From Streptococcus mitis (GTDB taxonomy: Bacteria > Bacillota > Bacilli > Lactobacillales > Streptococcaceae), in assembly GCF_003943935.1 (NCBI RefSeq), contig NZ_RJOB01000002.1:186001-250000 (forward strand): 64,000 bases of DNA. The letters are read 5' to 3'. A model generated the notes under the pieces. It saw only the letters and a list, made by a program, of their open reading frames with translations, was not told the DNA's origin and did no database searches. Position numbers and translations under genes: made by a program. Each line of letters starts with the position of its first letter. Positions within the stretch are counted from its first letter, which is position 1. Of this stretch, positions 11,547-21,166 are shown one piece after another.

Positions 11547-14500
11547 TTAGCGATAAATCGTTTTCATAACGATTCCACCTAATTTCGCTTCTAATTCATC
11601 AGATTTAGCCACAAAATGCTGAGAAGATACAATGGTTTTCTGTTCTTCTTCATACCTGATGATGACTGGGATTGAGCCTTTATACTGGTCTAGGATATTT
11701 GAAATTTCTTTATCATATTCATGATTTTTCACCTGAATCCAAAAGCGTTCAGCAACTGCTTCTCTTATTTCTTGTGCAATCATTTGCAGACGACCATCAC
11801 GTGACTGGATTTTTCCTTTTATATAGTAGAATGCTCCCTCTCTTACTTCCTGCCCAATCTGTCGATATAAGTCTGAAAAGAGGGTAATATCCAATTTTTT
11901 CTTACTATCATCTACCTGTAAGAAGGCCATATTTTCACCCTTTTTGGTGCGAATTACTTTTATCTTCTGAACTTCAACCAAAATAATAGAGTAGCTATTT
12001 TCTGATAAATTTCCGATTGGTGTAATCGGATAAATAGCCTTACTTGCAATAGCTTGCAGTGGGTGTTTGCTGACACCTATCCCTAAAAGTTCTTGTTCCA
12101 TATAGAATTTTTCTTGTTCCGTCCAATCTTCCGATTCCTGCCAGCTATAAATTGTATCACCAAACAAGCTTCCCAACTCTTTCACAAATTCAAATAGATT
12201 ATCTAAATTATTGAATACTTTTTGACGATTTTTTTCAAATGAATCGAAAAGACCAACTTTTACCAAAGGTTCCAGCAAAGGAAGTTTCAGATAATTCTCA
12301 GGTAATTTAGCTACAAAATCTTCAATGTTCGAATAGGGTCTATTTTCAATTATCCAAAGCGCCAAATCTTTGCTGACTCCCTTAATCGATTTCAGACCTA
12401 GATAAATGGACTTATTCGCAATTTTATCGTGATAGGGAATAGTGTTGATGGACAGAGGAGCTACTTCAAAACCTGCTTCTAATGCATCTGTTAGGTAATC
12501 ACTATTGGCAGAATTCAACATGATCTGATAAAAGATAGCTGGATAATGCGTTTTGAAATAGGCCAACTGGAAGGCCAAGGCTGAGTAAGCATAGGCGTGT
12601 GACCTGTTAAAACCATAACCAGCAAACTTCTCCATAACATCAAAGACCTGCTCTGCTTTTTCCACAGTATGACCAGCTTCTAATGCCCCTTGAATAAAGG
12701 ATTCCCTCATCTCATGCATGGCAGAGGCATCCTTTTTCCCCATAGCACGACGCAAAATATCGGCTTTCCCAAGACTAAATCCAGCAAAACGCTGGGCAAC
12801 CTGCATAACCTGCTCCTGATAGAGCATAATGCCGTAGGTTGGAGCCAAAATATCCTCCAGTACTTGATCCAGAACAGTCACTTCTTCCTGACCATGCTTT
12901 CTTGCCACAAAATTATTGATATAGTCACTTGCACCTGGTCGATTTAGGGAAGTAGTCGCTACGACATCTTCAAAACAGACTGGCTGCACACGCTTAAGCA
13001 GGCGAATAGCGCCAGGTTGTTCAAATTGAAAGATACCTTTTGTATTACCAGATGCAAATAAAGCCAGCGTTTCTTTGTCTTCCAAATCGATTTCTTCTAT
13101 TTTCAGATGAATCCCTTCTGTTTCAGCAAGTAACTCTTGCATTTTTTGGACAAAGGTCAAATTTCGTAGTCCCAGAAAGTCCATTTTCAAAAGTCCACTA
13201 GCTTCAACTCCATGGGCATCATACTGAGTCAGTGGAATTTCATCACCATGCTTTAGAGGAATGTAGTCGGTCAAATCTTGGTCACTGATCACAACACCAG
13301 CCGCATGGACAGATGTTTGTCTTGGATAGCCCTCTATCTTGCAAGCAATTTCAAAGGCTTTTTGGTATTCCAACTTACTATTGATTTGCTGACGAAACTG
13401 GAGGTTACCCTCATAGGCTGACTTGAGATTGTCCCGAAAACTGATTTTCTTAGTAATTGCGGATAATTCATACTCGGGCACACCAAAGCGTTTCAAAACA
13501 TCACGCAGAGCCTGCTTGGCTCCAAAGGTTGAAAAAGTAACGATTTGAGCCGCATGTTTACTACCATATTTATTGCCAACATACCTGATAAAATCTGGAC
13601 GATAAATATCAGGAATATCAATATCAATATCAGGCATGGTATAGCGTTCACGATTGAGGAAGCGTTCAAAAATCAGATTTTTCTCTACCGGGTCAATCCC
13701 TGTAATGTCTAAAGCATAGGAAACCAAGCTACCAACCGCGGAACCCCGTCCCATTCCCATATAGTAGCCATTCGAACGTCCGAAACGCAGCAAATCCCAG
13801 ACAACCAAGAAATAATCATCAAAGCCCATATCATGAATAACAGCCAATTCTTGGTCTAGACGATCTTGATATTCTTTACTAGTCAACCCCTTCTGAGCAA
13901 GTCCCAGCTCAGCACGTTCTCTCAACTCTTCTACTGCTGGTCTCGCTGGATTAAAGCGAGGCAGTTTCAAACTAGTATCCAAATCATAATAAATACCTGA
14001 AATAAGTTTTTCTAAATTGTCCAAGGCTTGCGGAAAACGTTCTTGGAATAGTTTCTCTAAAGAACTTGCTGATATAAGGACATCTTGTCGTGAGCGTAAG
14101 GGAACTTCTCTGAGTGGTAGATTTTCTTTAATCGCTGTTAACACTTGTAGAACTTCTCTATCCCTGCTTTCAAAAGCATTGACCCGATAAAGGGGCAAGA
14201 TTGGATGATGAAATTCACTTGCTACTGTTTCTGGATAAACCCCAATATAGTAATCACAGCCTAGTTCCAACGACTCAAATCCATCGAAATAAGGTACAAT
14301 AACCGCGATATCCTCTAGGTATTGGGACAGGACAGACCAAGTTTTCTCACCCTGCATCTTGGCTGTTGAAAGTTTCATCAACTGCTGATAGCCCACACTA
14401 GATAGAGCTAAAAAGCGCAAATTCACTTCCTGCTCATCCACTAAAAGAGTCATTTCAAGCCCTAGTAAAGGATGAATGCCGTATTTTTTTGTAACCTCTA

Positions 14501-14648
14501 GAAAGTCGAAAGCCCCATAAAGATTGTCAATATCCATCATAGCCAAATGAGTGTAGCCATATTCTTTAGCTGCTCTCACATACTTGTCTATTGAAATAAC
14601 ACTCTCCATAAAACTATAGACTGTTTTTGTATCTAGTTGTGCGATCAA
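11547..14648 (-). CDS. dnaE: DNA polymerase III alpha subunit (DnaE type)
   Basis: Replicative polymerase, 1033 residues with a TTG start at 14646-14648 (M-IAQLDTKTVYSFMESV). The frame is open nine codons further to an ATG, but the TTG follows GAGGAG by nine bases and reproduces the standard N-terminus. The N-terminal PHP domain is followed by the polymerase core: GMGRGSAVGSLVSY, the catalytic PDIDIDIPD, and NRSHAYAYSALAFQLAYFKTHYP in the fingers, with an OB-fold near the C-terminus. In firmicutes this DnaE works alongside PolC, extending primers on the lagging strand. Confidence 0.96.
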   Translation of the reverse strand: MIAQLDTKTVYSFMESVISIDKYVRAAKEYGYTHLAMMDIDNLYGAFDFLEVTKKYGIHPLLGLEMTLLVDEQEVNLRFLALSSVGYQQLMKLSTAKMQGEKTWSVLSQYLEDIAVIVPYFDGFESLELGCDYYIGVYPETVASEFHHPILPLYRVNAFESRDREVLQVLTAIKENLPLREVPLRSRQDVLISASSLEKLFQERFPQALDNLEKLISGIYYDLDTSLKLPRFNPARPAVEELRERAELGLAQKGLTSKEYQDRLDQELAVIHDMGFDDYFLVVWDLLRFGRSNGYYMGMGRGSAVGSLVSYALDITGIDPVEKNLIFERFLNRERYTMPDIDIDIPDIYRPDFIRYVGNKYGSKHAAQIVTFSTFGAKQALRDVLKRFGVPEYELSAITKKISFRDNLKSAYEGNLQFRQQINSKLEYQKAFEIACKIEGYPRQTSVHAAGVVISDQDLTDYIPLKHGDEIPLTQYDAHGVEASGLLKMDFLGLRNLTFVQKMQELLAETEGIHLKIEEIDLEDKETLALFASGNTKGIFQFEQPGAIRLLKRVQPVCFEDVVATTSLNRPGASDYINNFVARKHGQEEVTVLDQVLEDILAPTYGIMLYQEQVMQVAQRFAGFSLGKADILRRAMGKKDASAMHEMRESFIQGALEAGHTVEKAEQVFDVMEKFAGYGFNRSHAYAYSALAFQLAYFKTHYPAIFYQIMLNSANSDYLTDALEAGFEVAPLSINTIPYHDKIANKSIYLGLKSIKGVSKDLALWIIENRPYSNIEDFVAKLPENYLKLPLLEPLVKVGLFDSFEKNRQKVFNNLDNLFEFVKELGSLFGDTIYSWQESEDWTEQEKFYMEQELLGIGVSKHPLQAIASKAIYPITPIGNLSENSYSIILVEVQKIKVIRTKKGENMAFLQVDDSKKKLDITLFSDLYRQIGQEVREGAFYYIKGKIQSRDGRLQMIAQEIREAVAERFWIQVKNHEYDKEISNILDQYKGSIPVIIRYEEEQKTIVSSQHFVAKSDELEAKLGGIVMKTIYR

Positions 14649-14678
14649 TTTACACTTCTCCTCTATCCTTCTCACTAT

Positions 14679-14684
14679 ATTATA
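14679..14684 (-). promoter_or_regulatory. dnaE promoter (-10)
   Basis: TATAAT on the minus strand preceded by ATGG (extended -10), about 30 bases before the TTG start. The remaining bases up to the pepX promoter are AT-rich and hold nothing I recognise. Confidence 0.55.
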
Positions 14685-14988
14685 CCATTTTTCAAAAAGA
14701 GAAAGACAAAAGCATTGAATCCTGTCTATATTTTATCCTTAAAGTAAAATTTTTTGAACGAAAAAAGTAAAAATACATTTAAAGAATCAAATGCTCCGGT
14801 AATTTTTTTACTTTTTTATCCCAAGAAATGAATATATCTTTTAAAATAGAAATACATATCCAGTTAATCTATTCATTATGATAACTTGTTTTAGGCTATA
14901 GAGTTGTACCTATTTTTCATATAAATCATATTCATTATTATTGAATTAATTTCTTTCTCATTTAACGATTCCCTTTATCCTATTTTTT

Positions 14989-14997
14989 TGATATAAT
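14989..14997 (+). promoter_or_regulatory. pepX promoter (extended -10)
   Basis: TGATATAAT is an extended -10 box located 31 bases before the pepX start. No clear -35 is visible at the right distance. Confidence 0.55.
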
Positions 14998-15028
14998 AAC
15001 CTTAATTATTGTTTTATAAGGAGGTTAT

Positions 15029-17311
15029 ATGCGCTTTAATCAATTCAGCTATTTAGCACTTCCAAGAAATACTATTTTATATGAATTAAAAAAGTATGGA
15101 TTTGATTTTCCATCTGATATGGCAGATAAAAAGATGTTAGAGGCTTTTTTAAGTCGTTTCTTTTTTACTTATAAAGATAGTACCTATCCTCTATCCAGTT
15201 TGGCAGTTGATAAAGAAACTGACTTGCTGACATTTTTTCAATCAGAAGATGAATTGACAGCAGATATTTTTTATACTGTTGCTTTTCAACTTTTAGGCTT
15301 TTCTTATTTGGTTGATTTCGAAGATAGTGACGTTTTCCGTAAAGAAACAGGCTTTCCCATCGTATATGGTGACTTGATTGAAAATCTCTATCAGTTGCTC
15401 AATACTCGGACCAAAAAAGGAAATCTCCTGATTGATCAACTGGTAAGTGACGGTCTTATCCCTGAAGATAATACCTATCATTACTTTAACGGTAAGAGTT
15501 TGGCGACTTTTTCCAGCCATGATGTCATTCGAGAAGTGGTCTACGTTGAGTCTCGTGTGGATACTGATCAAAAAGGGCTACCAGACCTAGTCAAGGTCAG
15601 CATCATTCGACCTCGTTTTGATGGACAGATCCCTGCTATCATGACAGCTAGTCCCTACCATCAGGGAACAAATGACAAGGCGAGCGACAAGGCTCTCTAC
15701 AAGATGGAGGGCCAGCTTGAAGTCAAACCTGCTCACAAGATTGAGCTAGAAGAACCTCAACTCAATCTCGTCCAACCTCAAGGCCAAGCTGAGCTTGTGT
15801 CAGAAGCTGAGGAAAAGCTAACGCACATCAACGCTAGCTATAGTCTCAACGACTACTTCCTTCCACGAGGTTTTGCTAATCTCTATGTTTCAGGTGTTGG
15901 TACCAAAGATTCTACTGGTTTCATGACTAATGGCGACTACCAACAAATTGAGGCTTATAAAAATGTCATCGATTGGCTTAATGGCCGTTGCCGTGCCTTT
16001 ACCGACCATACGCGCCAGCATCAAGTCAAGGCTGACTGGTCAAATGGAAAAGTAGCCACAACTGGACTTTCCTATCTAGGAACCATGTCAAATGGTCTTG
16101 CTACTACAGGTGTCGATGGCTTAGAGGTTATCATCGCCGAAGCTGGTATCTCCTCATGGTACAACTACTATCGTGAAAACGGTCTGGTGACCAGTCCAGG
16201 TGGCTATCCAGGTGAGGACTTTGACTCCCTTGCTGAACTAACCTACTCACGAAATCTCTTGGCTGGCGACTATATCCGAGGTAATGAAGCTCACCAAGCT
16301 GACTTAGAAAAAGTAAAGGAACAACTGGATCGCAAGACCGGCGACTATAACCAGTTTTGGCATGACCGCAACTATCTGCTCAATGCCCATAAAGTAAAGG
16401 TAGAGGTTGTCTTTACCCACGGTTCTCAGGATTGGAATGTCAAACCACTTCATGTTTACCAGATGTTCCATGCTCTTCCTGCTCATATCAACAAGCACCT
16501 CTTTTTCCATAATGGTGCCCATGTTTATATGAACAACTGGCAGTCCATTGACTTCCGTGAGTCCATGAATGCCTTATTGACTAAGAAATTACTGGGACAG
16601 GAAACAGATTTCCAACTTCCTACTGTCATTTGGCAGGACAATACAACCCCTCAGACTTGGTTATCACTTGATAATTTTGGTGAACAAGAAAACTTTGAAA
16701 CCTTCTCACTTGGTCAAGAAGAGCAAGTGATTCAAAACCAGTACTCAGATAAGGATTTTGAGCGTTATGGCAAGACCTACCAGACCTTCAATACGGAACT
16801 CTATCAAGGGAAAGCCAATCAAATTACTATTGACCTTCCTGTGACCAAAGATCTCCACCTGAACGGTCGCGCTCTGCTCAATCTTCGTATCAAATCCAGT
16901 ACAAACAAGGGGCTCTTATCTGCCCAACTGCTAGAATTTGGGCAAAAGAAATACCTACAACCTTATCCAGCTGTTTTAAGTGCTAGAACCATTGACAACG
17001 GTCGCTACCACATGTTGGAAAATCTCTGTGAATTGCCATTTCGTGAAAATCAACAACGAGTCGTGACAAAAGGCTACCTCAATTTACAGAATAGAACTGA
17101 TTTACTGTTAGTAGAGGATATTACTGCAGATGCATGGATGGATGTGCAATTTGAACTGCAGCCAACTATTTACAAGTTAAAAGAAGGAGATACTCTCCGT
17201 CTAGTCCTCTATACTACTGACTTTGAAATCACCATCCGTGACAATACCGCTTACCACCTGACTGTTGATCTTGAACAGTCTACTCTTATCCTACCTAGTC
17301 AAAAGGTATAG
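15029..17311 (+). CDS. pepX: Xaa-Pro dipeptidyl-peptidase (PepX)
   Basis: Serine peptidase (family S15) that removes X-Pro dipeptides from peptide N-termini, important for using proline-rich peptides. The 760-residue protein has the N-terminal helical domain, the alpha/beta-hydrolase core and a C-terminal beta-rich domain. The triad can be placed: Ser348 in [10 protein letters not shown], Asp468 in HGSQDWNVK and His498 in HNGAHVY, the same numbers as in the lactococcal enzyme. The ATG follows AAGGAGG by five bases. It is divergent from dnaE. A decayed copy of its 3' end follows. Confidence 0.96.
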   Translation: MRFNQFSYLALPRNTILYELKKYGFDFPSDMADKKMLEAFLSRFFFTYKDSTYPLSSLAVDKETDLLTFFQSEDELTADIFYTVAFQLLGFSYLVDFEDSDVFRKETGFPIVYGDLIENLYQLLNTRTKKGNLLIDQLVSDGLIPEDNTYHYFNGKSLATFSSHDVIREVVYVESRVDTDQKGLPDLVKVSIIRPRFDGQIPAIMTASPYHQGTNDKASDKALYKMEGQLEVKPAHKIELEEPQLNLVQPQGQAELVSEAEEKLTHINASYSLNDYFLPRGFANLYVSGVGTKDSTGFMTNGDYQQIEAYKNVIDWLNGRCRAFTDHTRQHQVKADWSNGKVATTGLSYLGTMSNGLATTGVDGLEVIIAEAGISSWYNYYRENGLVTSPGGYPGEDFDSLAELTYSRNLLAGDYIRGNEAHQADLEKVKEQLDRKTGDYNQFWHDRNYLLNAHKVKVEVVFTHGSQDWNVKPLHVYQMFHALPAHINKHLFFHNGAHVYMNNWQSIDFRESMNALLTKKLLGQETDFQLPTVIWQDNTTPQTWLSLDNFGEQENFETFSLGQEEQVIQNQYSDKDFERYGKTYQTFNTELYQGKANQITIDLPVTKDLHLNGRALLNLRIKSSTNKGLLSAQLLEFGQKKYLQPYPAVLSARTIDNGRYHMLENLCELPFRENQQRVVTKGYLNLQNRTDLLLVEDITADAWMDVQFELQPTIYKLKEGDTLRLVLYTTDFEITIRDNTAYHLTVDLEQSTLILPSQKV

Positions 17312-17428
17312 GCTATCAGACTTTCAATATTGAAATTTTCCAAGGAAGGCTTAATTACGTGACCATTTGCCTTCCTATAATCAATCCCCTCACTTGAATA
17401 GACTAACGAAACATAAACTTGGTATCAA

Positions 17429-17816
17429 ATCCTGTCCAAAGAACAGATTATTCTACCCCCGCTGCTGAACCTTGGACAAATGATACTAACACCCCTAACC
17501 AACATGTGTGACCCTCTATTATACACGCTACCACACCACATGTTGGACAATTTCTGTGAATTGCCGTTTAGCGTACATTCACAAGAAGCCGTGACAAAAT
17601 GCTACCATAATTAAATGATTCACTGTCAGTAGAGAACAGCAATGTAGATGAACGAATAAATTTCTCATTCATCTGCACCCAACTAGTGACAAGTTAAAAG
17701 AAGGAGATTCCCTCCGTATCGTTCTAAATTACTACTGACTTTGAAATCATCATACGTGACAATACCGCTTACCACCCGACTGACGATCTCGTTCAGTCCA
17801 CGCTTTCTGTACCTAG
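17429..17816 (+). pseudogene. Decayed duplicate of the pepX 3' end
   Basis: This stretch repeats the last ~420 bases of pepX (about 16887-17307) in the same order and orientation but with many substitutions and small deletions. Clear anchors: GTATCAAATCC at the start, CACATGTTGGA and TCTGTGAATTGCC near 17545, GTGACAAAA near 17593, ACAAGTTAAAAGAAGGAGAT near 17690, ACTGACTTTGAAATCATCAT near 17735, GTGACAATACCGCTTACCAC near 17755, and CCTAGT at the end. No frame is open. It abuts the ribosome binding site of the argR-like gene. The 117 bases between pepX and the repeat are unrecognised. Confidence 0.85.
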
Positions 17817-17834
17817 TACAAGGAGTAACATTAT

Positions 17835-18305
17835 ATGAATAAATCTGAACACCGACACCAACTCATACGAGCTCTTGTAACGAAAAATAAGATTCATACA
17901 CAAGCTGAGTTACAAGCTCTTCTTGCTGATAATGACATTCAAGTTACACAAGCTACACTTTCGAGAGATATTAAAAGTATGAATCTCTCAAAGGTACGTG
18001 AGGAAGATAATTCCTACTACGTTCTCAATACTGGTTCCATCTCAAAATGGGAAAAACGTCTTGAAATCTACATGGAAGATGCTCTCGTCTTGATGCGCCC
18101 AGTTCAGAACCAAGTCCTGTTGAAAACTCTTCCTGGACTTGCTCAATCATTCAGTTCTATCATTGATGCTCTAAGTTTCCCTGACGCTATCGCTACCCTC
18201 TGTGGTGATGATGTCTGTCTGGTCATCTGTGAAGATGCAGAAGCTGCTCAAAAATGCTTTGAAGAACTGAAAAAATTCACCCCACCATTTTTCTTTGGTG
18301 AGTAA
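17835..18305 (+). CDS. ArgR/AhrC family transcriptional regulator
   Basis: A 156-residue protein with the ArgR layout: an N-terminal winged helix (about residues 1-70, with ATLSRDIKSMNLSKV as recognition helix) and a C-terminal oligomerisation domain. ArgR proteins bind ARG boxes and sense arginine. The usual arginine-binding GTIAGDDT-type loop is here TLCGDDVC, so the two-Asp core is kept but the context differs. The ribosome site AAGGAG is 10 bases upstream, inside the end of the decayed pepX repeat. Streptococci carry several paralogues, so I give no symbol. No arginine genes are nearby. Confidence 0.85.
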   Translation: MNKSEHRHQLIRALVTKNKIHTQAELQALLADNDIQVTQATLSRDIKSMNLSKVREEDNSYYVLNTGSISKWEKRLEIYMEDALVLMRPVQNQVLLKTLPGLAQSFSSIIDALSFPDAIATLCGDDVCLVICEDAEAAQKCFEELKKFTPPFFFGE

Positions 18306-18470
18306 ACAGAAACTAAACTCAAAATCTACAAAACTCTCAAAATTTTAAGCAGCAGTATATTGATGTCAGCTAACATCTGGAGAATACAATAGCTGATGCC
18401 TACTAAAAAGTAAGCTATGCAGTTTAATAAAACAAAAGAGAGAAATCAATCTCATACTTAAGTACAAAAT

Positions 18471-18525
18471 CTCCCCTTATAGTGGACAGTGAAAAATCAA
18501 CCTTCACTAGAAACTATAGGGGGAG
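18471..18525. repeat. 55-base near-perfect inverted repeat
   Basis: Outer arms CTCCCCTTATAGT and ACTATAGGGGGAG pair with one mismatch; inside them AGTGAA and TTCACT pair again, so nearly the whole segment folds into one hairpin. No strong T-run follows on the plus strand. It may be a remnant of insertion-sequence ends or a weak terminator for the argR-like gene. The 165 bases before it contain nothing recognised. Confidence 0.5.
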
Positions 18526-18568
18526 TCTTCATATATCTAAAAGAAATTCTAAACCGGTTTCATCTTGA

Positions 18569-18670
18569 TATAGTGGATTGAAATCAAATGTGAACAAATT
18601 TGTTAGGAAATTCAAATTAATTTCATGCTTTGGAAGTCGTATTGTACTATTCTAGATTCGATTCCCTATA
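18569..18670. repeat. RUP-like repeat, diverged copy
   Basis: About 102 bases, with the ends TATAGTGGATTG and CGATTCCCTATA as inverted repeats. The body is recognisably related to copies at 4022 and 50918 (for example ACAAATTTGTTAGGAAATTC and TATTGTACTATTCTAGATTC) but more decayed. Confidence 0.55.
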
Positions 18671-18675
18671 GTATA

Positions 18676-18700
18676 GAAAAAAGCCATCAAGTGATGACTT
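18676..18700 (-). terminator. ftsK terminator
   Basis: On the minus strand AGTCATCA-ct-TGATGGCT followed by TTTTTTC, about 75 bases after the ftsK stop codon. Confidence 0.7.
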
Positions 18701-18774
18701 TATCAATGAATTCTCACGATTATCCTCTCCAATTTTATCTTTTGTTAAACTCAATATAAGTGACAGAGAGAAAT

Positions 18775-21078
18775 TTATTGCTGCAATACTTTTCTTGGTT
18801 TGGTACCTTCAGCTGGACCGATGACACCTGCCATCTCAAGTTCTTCCATGAGGCGGGTCGCACGGTTAAATCCAACTGATAAACGACGCTGAATCATGGA
18901 TGCGCTGGCTTTCTGTGTTTCGATAACCAAAGCTTTGGCTTCTTCAAAAAGAGGATCTCCACCAGAATCTCCATCTGAAAATTCTCCTTCATTTTCAGAA
19001 ACTTCACCTGGATCAAAACTCTCATCGTAGTCTGCATCTGCCTGAGCCTTGATATAGTTTACGATGCGCTCAACATCGTCATCCGAGATAAAGGAACCTT
19101 GCAGACGAACTGGATGATTTTCATCAATTGGTTTAAAGAGCATATCACCTCGACCAAGCAATTTTTCTGCTCCATTTTCATCCAAAATCGTACGGGAGTC
19201 TGTTCCTGATGAAACTGCGAAAGCGACACGAGAAGGAACATTAGCTTTAATTAGACCAGAGATGACGTCAACCGATGGACGCTGAGTTGCAAGAATCATG
19301 TGAATCCCTGCAGCACGCGCCTTCTGCCCCAAACGGATAATGGCATCTTCTACTTCCTTGCTGGCAACCATCATGAGGTCAGCTAACTCATCCACAATCA
19401 CAACAATAAGTGGCAGCGGAATCTGCTTGTACTCAGACTGGGCATTGAACTCTTCTACCTTGGCATTAAAGCCTGCAATATTCCGAACTCCCACCTTGGC
19501 AAAGAGTTCATAACGATTTTCCATCTCATCCACAACCTTTTGCAGGGCCTTGCTGGCTTTGCGTGGATTGGTCACAACTGGAATCAAGAGGTGGGGAATA
19601 TCATTGTAAACAGATAACTCAACCATCTTGGGGTCGACCATCATAAATTTGACTTGGTCAGGTCTGGCCTTCATAAGAATGCTAGCGATAATGCCGTTAA
19701 CTGCTACTGACTTCCCTGAACCCGTTGAACCTGCAACGAGCAAGTGGGGCATTTTAGAAAGGTCAAAAGCTCTTGCGGTGCCATTAACTGCCTTCCCTAG
19801 AGGAATTTCCAAAAGATTTTCTGCTTTCGTTTGAGATTGTTCCCATAGTTCGCGGAAAGAAACGGTTGCAATTTCAGAGTTAGGTACTTCTATTCCGACA
19901 AGAGATTTTCCTGGGATCGGTGCCTCGATTCGGACATCCTTGGCCGCCAAGGCTAGAGCGAGGTCATCTGCGAGATTGGAAATGCGGTTAACCCTTACAC
20001 CAACGGCCGGCTTGACTTCATACTTGGTCACTGATGGTCCAATTTCAGCCCGTTCAACTGTTACCTTGATACCAAAACTAGCAAAAGTTTCTTCTAGGAT
20101 TTTGATGTTTTCACGAACGATTTTCTTCTCTTTAGACTGGTCTTTAGGTTTATCAGGGGCAAAGAGTTGTAAGCTTGGAAGTTTGTATTCAAGGGCTTCC
20201 TTGGCTGAAAAATCGACCTGAACATCTTCATCATCAGAGCCATCTTCCTGTTCAGGGAATTCAAGTTCAGGTTGAGGCAGGATGATTTCTGGTTCCACCC
20301 ACTCTTCTTCTGGAATAGGTGGAACGTCAATCACAACATCTTCTGTCAGAATTTCACCCGTTTCCATATCAACAGGAGGCAAATCTAGCAAGGCTTTCTC
20401 AGCTGATTCTTTTTCTAGTCTAGCCTCTTCCTCAGCCTTTTGACGAGCTTTTTCTTCTTGTTTGACAAAGCGTTCCTCTTTTCGACGCTCATGACCTTCC
20501 CGCCATTTGGCAAAGCCTCTACTGAAAAATTCAGCAACATCATAAACAGACCAAGAGCTGACTAGGAGAGTCCCCACTAAAATCAAGATAGCTCCAATAA
20601 AGTAAGTACCGATATTTGAAAAGAGAAAGGCGGTTGGCATATAAAGAGCGACCCCAATCAAGCCCCCTCCAGCAAAACTGGTCGTTCGAAAACCAGTCAA
20701 ATCCGTCACAACCTGAGCCATGGTTCCTTTTAAGACCGAATTGTCCAAACCATATTGCCAAACTAAGTAGGCCTCAAAAATCAGGAGCAAGCCTGCAAAT
20801 ATAGTGAAAAAGCCAGATAAGAGGCCTTCCTGTTTTCGTATCCACTTGAAAAAGAAGAGATAGATCAAGAGGGCAAATATTGCCAGATAAGCTAGGCTAC
20901 CCACCAGCAAGCGAATTAAATTGTAAAGGATTATACCTGCAGCCCCTAATTTGAAGGCTGCGAAAATCAATAAAATCGCTATTCCCAAGGAAATCAACAT
21001 CCGTTGAATCGCTTCTTTTCTTTCGAGTTCTGCTTTAGACGGTCTCCGTCTTGTTTTACTTGTATTCTTGTTTGCCAT
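18775..21078 (-). CDS. ftsK: DNA translocase FtsK/SpoIIIE
   Basis: Hexameric ATP-driven DNA pump at the division septum that clears chromosome ends and assists dimer resolution. The 767-residue protein has about four N-terminal membrane helices (residues ~25-175), a charged linker (to ~320), and the RecA-like motor with Walker A in [15 protein letters not shown], Walker B in [14 protein letters not shown], and [14 protein letters not shown]-terminal gamma winged helix ([24 protein letters not shown]) would read orientation sequences. A TATAAT with preceding TGG lies at 21085-21090. Confidence 0.95.
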   Translation of the reverse strand: MANKNTSKTRRRPSKAELERKEAIQRMLISLGIAILLIFAAFKLGAAGIILYNLIRLLVGSLAYLAIFALLIYLFFFKWIRKQEGLLSGFFTIFAGLLLIFEAYLVWQYGLDNSVLKGTMAQVVTDLTGFRTTSFAGGGLIGVALYMPTAFLFSNIGTYFIGAILILVGTLLVSSWSVYDVAEFFSRGFAKWREGHERRKEERFVKQEEKARQKAEEEARLEKESAEKALLDLPPVDMETGEILTEDVVIDVPPIPEEEWVEPEIILPQPELEFPEQEDGSDDEDVQVDFSAKEALEYKLPSLQLFAPDKPKDQSKEKKIVRENIKILEETFASFGIKVTVERAEIGPSVTKYEVKPAVGVRVNRISNLADDLALALAAKDVRIEAPIPGKSLVGIEVPNSEIATVSFRELWEQSQTKAENLLEIPLGKAVNGTARAFDLSKMPHLLVAGSTGSGKSVAVNGIIASILMKARPDQVKFMMVDPKMVELSVYNDIPHLLIPVVTNPRKASKALQKVVDEMENRYELFAKVGVRNIAGFNAKVEEFNAQSEYKQIPLPLIVVIVDELADLMMVASKEVEDAIIRLGQKARAAGIHMILATQRPSVDVISGLIKANVPSRVAFAVSSGTDSRTILDENGAEKLLGRGDMLFKPIDENHPVRLQGSFISDDDVERIVNYIKAQADADYDESFDPGEVSENEGEFSDGDSGGDPLFEEAKALVIETQKASASMIQRRLSVGFNRATRLMEELEMAGVIGPAEGTKPRKVLQQ

Positions 21079-21119
21079 TCTTCTATTATACCATATTTCA
21101 CAGGCATTTCGAAAAGAGA

Positions 21120-21149
21120 AAAAGACTGTACCAAACGGTTCAATCTTTT
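21120..21149 (-). terminator. fru operon terminator
   Basis: On the minus strand AAAGATTG-A-ACC-gttt-GGT-A-CAGTCTTT followed by TTCTCTTTTC, just after the fruA stop codon. Confidence 0.7.
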
Positions 21150-21166
21150 CATTTTATATCTAGTTT

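Noticed and set aside
20094..20330. Open frames inside ftsK, gyrA, pepN and other large genes on other frames
   Set aside because: They lack ribosome sites and family features and are shadows of strongly supported genes.
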